A stretch of 8,491 nt of DNA. Source: an uncultured Actinomycetes bacterium. GTDB lineage: Bacteria > Actinomycetota > Actinomycetes > S36-B12. A model generated the notes under the pieces. That model saw only the letters and a program-made list of their open reading frames with translations. It made no database searches and was not told the origin of the DNA. This document shows, piece after piece, positions 6,432 through 8,491 of the stretch. Position 1 is the first letter of the stretch. Every line of letters starts with the position of its first letter. Both the position numbers and the translations under genes were made by a program. Location of the stretch: assembly GCA_903918595.1 (NCBI GenBank), contig CAIXFB010000387.1, positions 1-8,491 on the forward strand. Reading direction: 5' to 3'.

Positions 6432-6457
6432 CACCAATCTGGAAAGGGGCCACACAC

Positions 6458-6940
6458 ATGGCGTTCAGCGTTGGCGATACCGTCGTTTACCCGCACCACG
6501 GAGCTGCAGTCATTGAATCTGTAGAAATCCGCAAGATCAAGGGTGAGGATCGCGAGTACCTCGTACTCCGGGTCGCCCAAGGCGATCTCACGGTTCGGGT
6601 CCCCTCAGACAATGTCGATCTGGTGGGAGTCCGCGACGTAGTCAACGCCGAAGGCCTCGATCGAGTCTTCAACGTCCTGCGCCAGCCATACACCGAGGAG
6701 CCCACCAACTGGTCTCGTCGCTATAAGGCCAATCTAGAAAAACTCGCATCCGGCGATGTCATCAAGGTAGCTGAGGTTGTTCGCGATCTCTGGCGCCGTG
6801 AGCGTGAACGAGGACTCTCAGCTGGTGAAAAGCGCATGCTGGCGAAGGCCCGTCAAATTCTGGTGAGCGAACTTGCTCTCGCTGAAAAGACCAACGAGGT
6901 CAAGGCAGAGGCAATCCTCGACGAAGTTCTCGCGTCCTAA
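6458..6940 (+). CDS. carD: CarD RNA polymerase-binding transcription factor
   Basis: CarD binds the RNA polymerase beta subunit and stabilises open promoter complexes, especially at rRNA promoters. It is essential in mycobacteria. The 160-residue product has the N-terminal polymerase-interaction domain (about 1-53, starting MAFSVGDTVVYPHHGAAVIE) and the C-terminal helical DNA-binding domain. Residues known to matter in M. tuberculosis CarD sit at the same numbers: R25 and R47 (polymerase contact), W85 in TEEPTNWSRRYKANLEKLASGD (minor-groove wedge), K90 and K125 (DNA contact). The block from 82 to 135 is nearly invariant. The ATG at 6458 is chosen over an in-frame GTG at 6422 because it gives the family N-terminus and has GGAAAGGGG 8 nt upstream; the GTG overlaps the predicted promoter. 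ispD follows 23 bp after the stop, as in other actinobacteria. Confidence 0.97.
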   Translation: MAFSVGDTVVYPHHGAAVIESVEIRKIKGEDREYLVLRVAQGDLTVRVPSDNVDLVGVRDVVNAEGLDRVFNVLRQPYTEEPTNWSRRYKANLEKLASGDVIKVAEVVRDLWRRERERGLSAGEKRMLAKARQILVSELALAEKTNEVKAEAILDEVLAS

Positions 6941-6963
6941 ATAGACAACCTGAGTGTGCTGTG

Positions 6964-7674
6964 ATGTCCCGCACCGCGGCGTTGGTGCCGGCAGCCGGCC
7001 GCGGCGAACGTCTGGGTCCTGGTGCGCCCAAAGCGCTGCGCGAAATTGGTGGAGTTCCCATGCTCGTGCATGCGGTCAAGGCATTGTGCTCAGCACCAAA
7101 TATTGACGTGGTGGTGGTTGCTGCTCCTGCAGATGCCGTAGAGCAGACCCGCGCATTGCTGTCCAGTGTTGCCGGGGCAACAGATGTTGAGGTGGTCAGT
7201 GGCGGTGAAACCCGGGCGGAGTCTGTTGCCCGGGCCCTGATTGCACTGCCCGACGATGTCGACGTCGTTCTCGTGCACGATGCGGCTCGTCCGCTCATCC
7301 CCGTCGAGCTCGTAACAAATGTGGTCAATGCAGTTCGCGCTGGTCATCGCGCCGTGGTGCCAGGGCTAGCCGTCGTCGACACAATCAAAAAGGTCGACGC
7401 AGCTGGCATCGTGCAAGAGACAGTCCCACGTGCGGATTTGCGAGCAATTCAGACTCCGCAGGGTTTTGACCGCGCCCTTCTTCAAATGGCGCACGCCGGT
7501 GTCGACCCAGATGCGCTCACCGTCACCGACGACGCAGGTCTTGTCGAGGCGATGGGGATTGAGGTGCTGGTGATTCCTGGTCATGAAGATGCATTCAAGG
7601 TGACCACGCCTTCAGACATTGTGTTGGCGGAAGCAATCCTTGCCAGGCGAAGGGCAGCTGGTGCCGTCAACTAA
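6964..7674 (+). CDS. ispD: 2-C-methyl-D-erythritol 4-phosphate cytidylyltransferase
   Basis: IspD joins CTP and 2-C-methyl-D-erythritol 4-phosphate to form CDP-methylerythritol in the non-mevalonate (MEP) isoprenoid pathway. The 236-residue protein has the nucleotide-binding loop VPAAGRGERLGPGAPKAL (about 8-25, with R16 and K23), TRAESVARAL (83-92), VHDAARPL (104-111), VPRADLRAIQTPQGF (154-168) and TDDAGLVEAMG (188-198), all family hallmarks. The length is normal. The ATG at 6964 is preferred. A GTG one codon upstream (6961) is possible and the ribosome binding site is weak. It lies 23 bp after carD and overlaps the ispF start by 14 bp, so the three genes are probably one transcript. The enzyme is cytoplasmic. 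Confidence 0.96.
   Translation: MSRTAALVPAAGRGERLGPGAPKALREIGGVPMLVHAVKALCSAPNIDVVVVAAPADAVEQTRALLSSVAGATDVEVVSGGETRAESVARALIALPDDVDVVLVHDAARPLIPVELVTNVVNAVRAGHRAVVPGLAVVDTIKKVDAAGIVQETVPRADLRAIQTPQGFDRALLQMAHAGVDPDALTVTDDAGLVEAMGIEVLVIPGHEDAFKVTTPSDIVLAEAILARRRAAGAVN
7649..7654 (+). promoter_or_regulatory. Ribosome binding site that fixes the ispF start
   Basis: GAAGGG lies inside the 3' end of ispD, 6 nt before the GTG at 7661. It marks that GTG as the ispF start rather than the in-frame TTG at 7619 further inside ispD. Confidence 0.7.
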
Positions 7675-8143
7675 CGAAACATTTGTAGGCGTTGGCACGG
7701 ATGTGCATGCCCTCGATCCTGGCCGTGATCTGTGGCTGGCCGGCTTGCACTGGCCGGGTGAAGTTGGATTGGCGGGGCACTCCGATGCAGATGTTGCCTC
7801 GCACGCCCTCTGCGATGCGCTGCTCTCGGCTGCTGGGCTTGGGGATTTGGGCGAAGTGTTCGGAACAGATGATCCGCAGTGGGCCGAAGCATCCGGGGTG
7901 TCACTTCTTGGCCATGTTGGCTCGTTGCTCACCAAGGGTGGTTGGGTCATCGTCAACGCATCCGTTCAGGTCATCGGCAATCGCCCGAAAGTCGGCTCCC
8001 GTCGGCAAGAGGCGCAAGACCTCCTCTCGGCAGCACTTGGTGCGCCGGTTCGAGTTTCGGGAACCACCACGGATGGATTAGGACTTACCGGTCGAGGCGA
8101 GGGGATCGCCGCTATCGCGATCGCTTCTATTCGACGCCATTGA
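7661..8143 (+). CDS. ispF: 2-C-methyl-D-erythritol 2,4-cyclodiphosphate synthase
   Basis: IspF cyclises CDP-methylerythritol 2-phosphate to methylerythritol cyclodiphosphate with release of CMP, two steps after IspD in the MEP pathway. Homologues are cytoplasmic trimers. From the GTG at 7661 it has 160 residues, the usual length. The metal site is D14 and H16 (GVGTDVHAL) with H48 (ADVASHALCDALL). H40 is in the AGHSDAD loop. GLGDLGEVFGTDDPQW, VIGNRPKV and the C-terminal TTTDGLGLTGRGEGIAAIA are also family signatures. The family's usual PDTDP appears here as GTDDP, a small variation. The start lies 14 bp inside ispD behind a GAAGGG ribosome binding site, indicating coupled translation. IspE, which acts between the two enzymes, is not in the window. 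In M. tuberculosis cysS follows ispF; here an exported protein gene does. Confidence 0.96.
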   Translation: MPSTNETFVGVGTDVHALDPGRDLWLAGLHWPGEVGLAGHSDADVASHALCDALLSAAGLGDLGEVFGTDDPQWAEASGVSLLGHVGSLLTKGGWVIVNASVQVIGNRPKVGSRRQEAQDLLSAALGAPVRVSGTTTDGLGLTGRGEGIAAIAIASIRRH

Positions 8144-8158
8144 TTTCGACAACAGATC

Positions 8159-8164
8159 AGGGAG
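8159..8164 (+). promoter_or_regulatory. Strong ribosome binding site of the last gene
   Basis: AGGGAG lies 7 nt before the ATG at 8172. It is one of the strongest Shine-Dalgarno matches in the window and decides the start of the exported-protein gene. Confidence 0.7.
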
Positions 8165-8171
8165 AAACACT

Positions 8172-8491
8172 ATGAAAAAGATCGCACTCGCTGCGGCCGC
8201 AGCGTTCACCATCACTGCAATTGCGGCGCCCGCTGCACAGGCCTACGACGCCGAGGCTTTCTCGTATGCAGCCGGTCACATGCTGCAGCAAAAGGTGGTT
8301 CCCGACTCCATGGGACTTTCCGACACGATGAGCTTCAATGCAAGCAGCGCTGGCGAGCTCTACGTCTGCCTCAAGGGCGGCAAGGACGTCATGGTCACCG
8401 CAGGCGTCCACACCTTCAACGCAACCTACAACTCCAAGAAGGGTGTTGAAGGTGGGCTGAACATCAGTGTGAACCAGTACGCCACTTCGAC
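8172..8491 (+). CDS. Unrecognised Sec-exported protein, 3' end beyond the window
   Basis: The frame is open from the ATG at 8172 to the window edge (106 residues). I do not recognise the family. The N-terminus is a classical Sec signal peptide: KK, then an alanine-rich hydrophobic core, then AAPAAQA with likely cleavage after A24, before YDAEAF. No lipobox is present. The visible mature part is polar, with regularly alternating beta-like segments (AGELYVCLKGGKDVMVT, GVHTFNATYNSKKG, LNISVNQYATS) and a single cysteine (C66), suggesting a beta-rich extracellular or cell-surface domain. Codons are strongly C-ending (TAC, AAC, TTC, GTC, ACC, AAG), more so than in the adjacent genes, and the ribosome binding site is strong, so high expression is likely. 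It starts 28 bp after ispF with no visible terminator between them, so either read-through or its own promoter within the ispF end is possible. Confidence 0.8.
   Translation, partial: MKKIALAAAAAFTITAIAAPAAQAYDAEAFSYAAGHMLQQKVVPDSMGLSDTMSFNASSAGELYVCLKGGKDVMVTAGVHTFNATYNSKKGVEGGLNISVNQYATS

Noticed and set aside
6422..6457. Upstream GTG start for carD adding 12 residues.
   Set aside because: The extension overlaps the predicted promoter and ribosome binding site and is absent from the CarD family N-terminus.
8157..8411. Minus-strand open frame of 84 codons opposite the last gene.
   Set aside because: The plus-strand frame has a signal peptide, a strong ribosome binding site and biased codons. 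The reverse frame has no recognisable features.

Overview
The window looks like chromosomal DNA from an actinobacterium (class Actinomycetes). The main reasons are a mycothiol biosynthesis glycosyltransferase (MshA), a SenX3/RegX3-type two-component pair, a CarD almost residue-for-residue like the mycobacterial protein, and gene neighbourhoods known from Mycobacterium and Streptomyces (mshA-ybjN-gpm, phoU divergent from the sensor kinase, carD-ispD-ispF). GC content is moderate to high by eye, but codon bias is milder than in a very high-GC streptomycete. The species cannot be named from the sequence alone.

The left half (1-3781) is a minus-strand run read right to left: phoU, mshA, a YbjN-family gene, 2,3-bisphosphoglycerate-dependent phosphoglycerate mutase (gpm), and a GTG-started gene for an AlaX-type alanyl-tRNA editing hydrolase that runs off the left edge. 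Gaps are 58, 44 and 24 bp, and the last junction is a 4-bp GTGA overlap, so co-transcription is likely. A 13-bp tandem duplication sits in the mshA-ybjN gap.

At 3782-3944 phoU and senX3 diverge. Both starts have a TANNNT hexamer ending exactly 6 nt before an ATG, which predicts leaderless mRNAs. Three 11-nt units resembling a PHO box lie just upstream of the phoU -35 region. senX3-regX3 (plus strand) overlap by ATGA. The SenX3 homologue begins with a hydrophilic tail and has no visible membrane segment, unlike its characterised relative.

regX3 converges, with only 3 bp between stop codons, on a minus-strand lipoprotein gene. That gene is divergent from carD, as lpqE is from carD in M. tuberculosis. 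carD, ispD and ispF run on the plus strand, with 23 bp between carD and ispD and a 14-bp ispD/ispF overlap. The window closes with the start of an unrecognised gene for a Sec-exported protein, with a strong ribosome binding site and C-ending codon bias suggesting high expression.

Functionally the region combines phosphate sensing (SenX3, RegX3, PhoU), glycolysis, mycothiol synthesis, a global transcription factor (CarD) and two MEP isoprenoid enzymes. Almost all of this is conserved housekeeping content. No mobile elements, CRISPR arrays, RNA genes or phage genes are apparent, and no gene-free stretch exceeds about 185 bp. The less ordinary points are the membrane-free SenX3, the candidate PHO box with leaderless divergent promoters, and the unknown exported protein.
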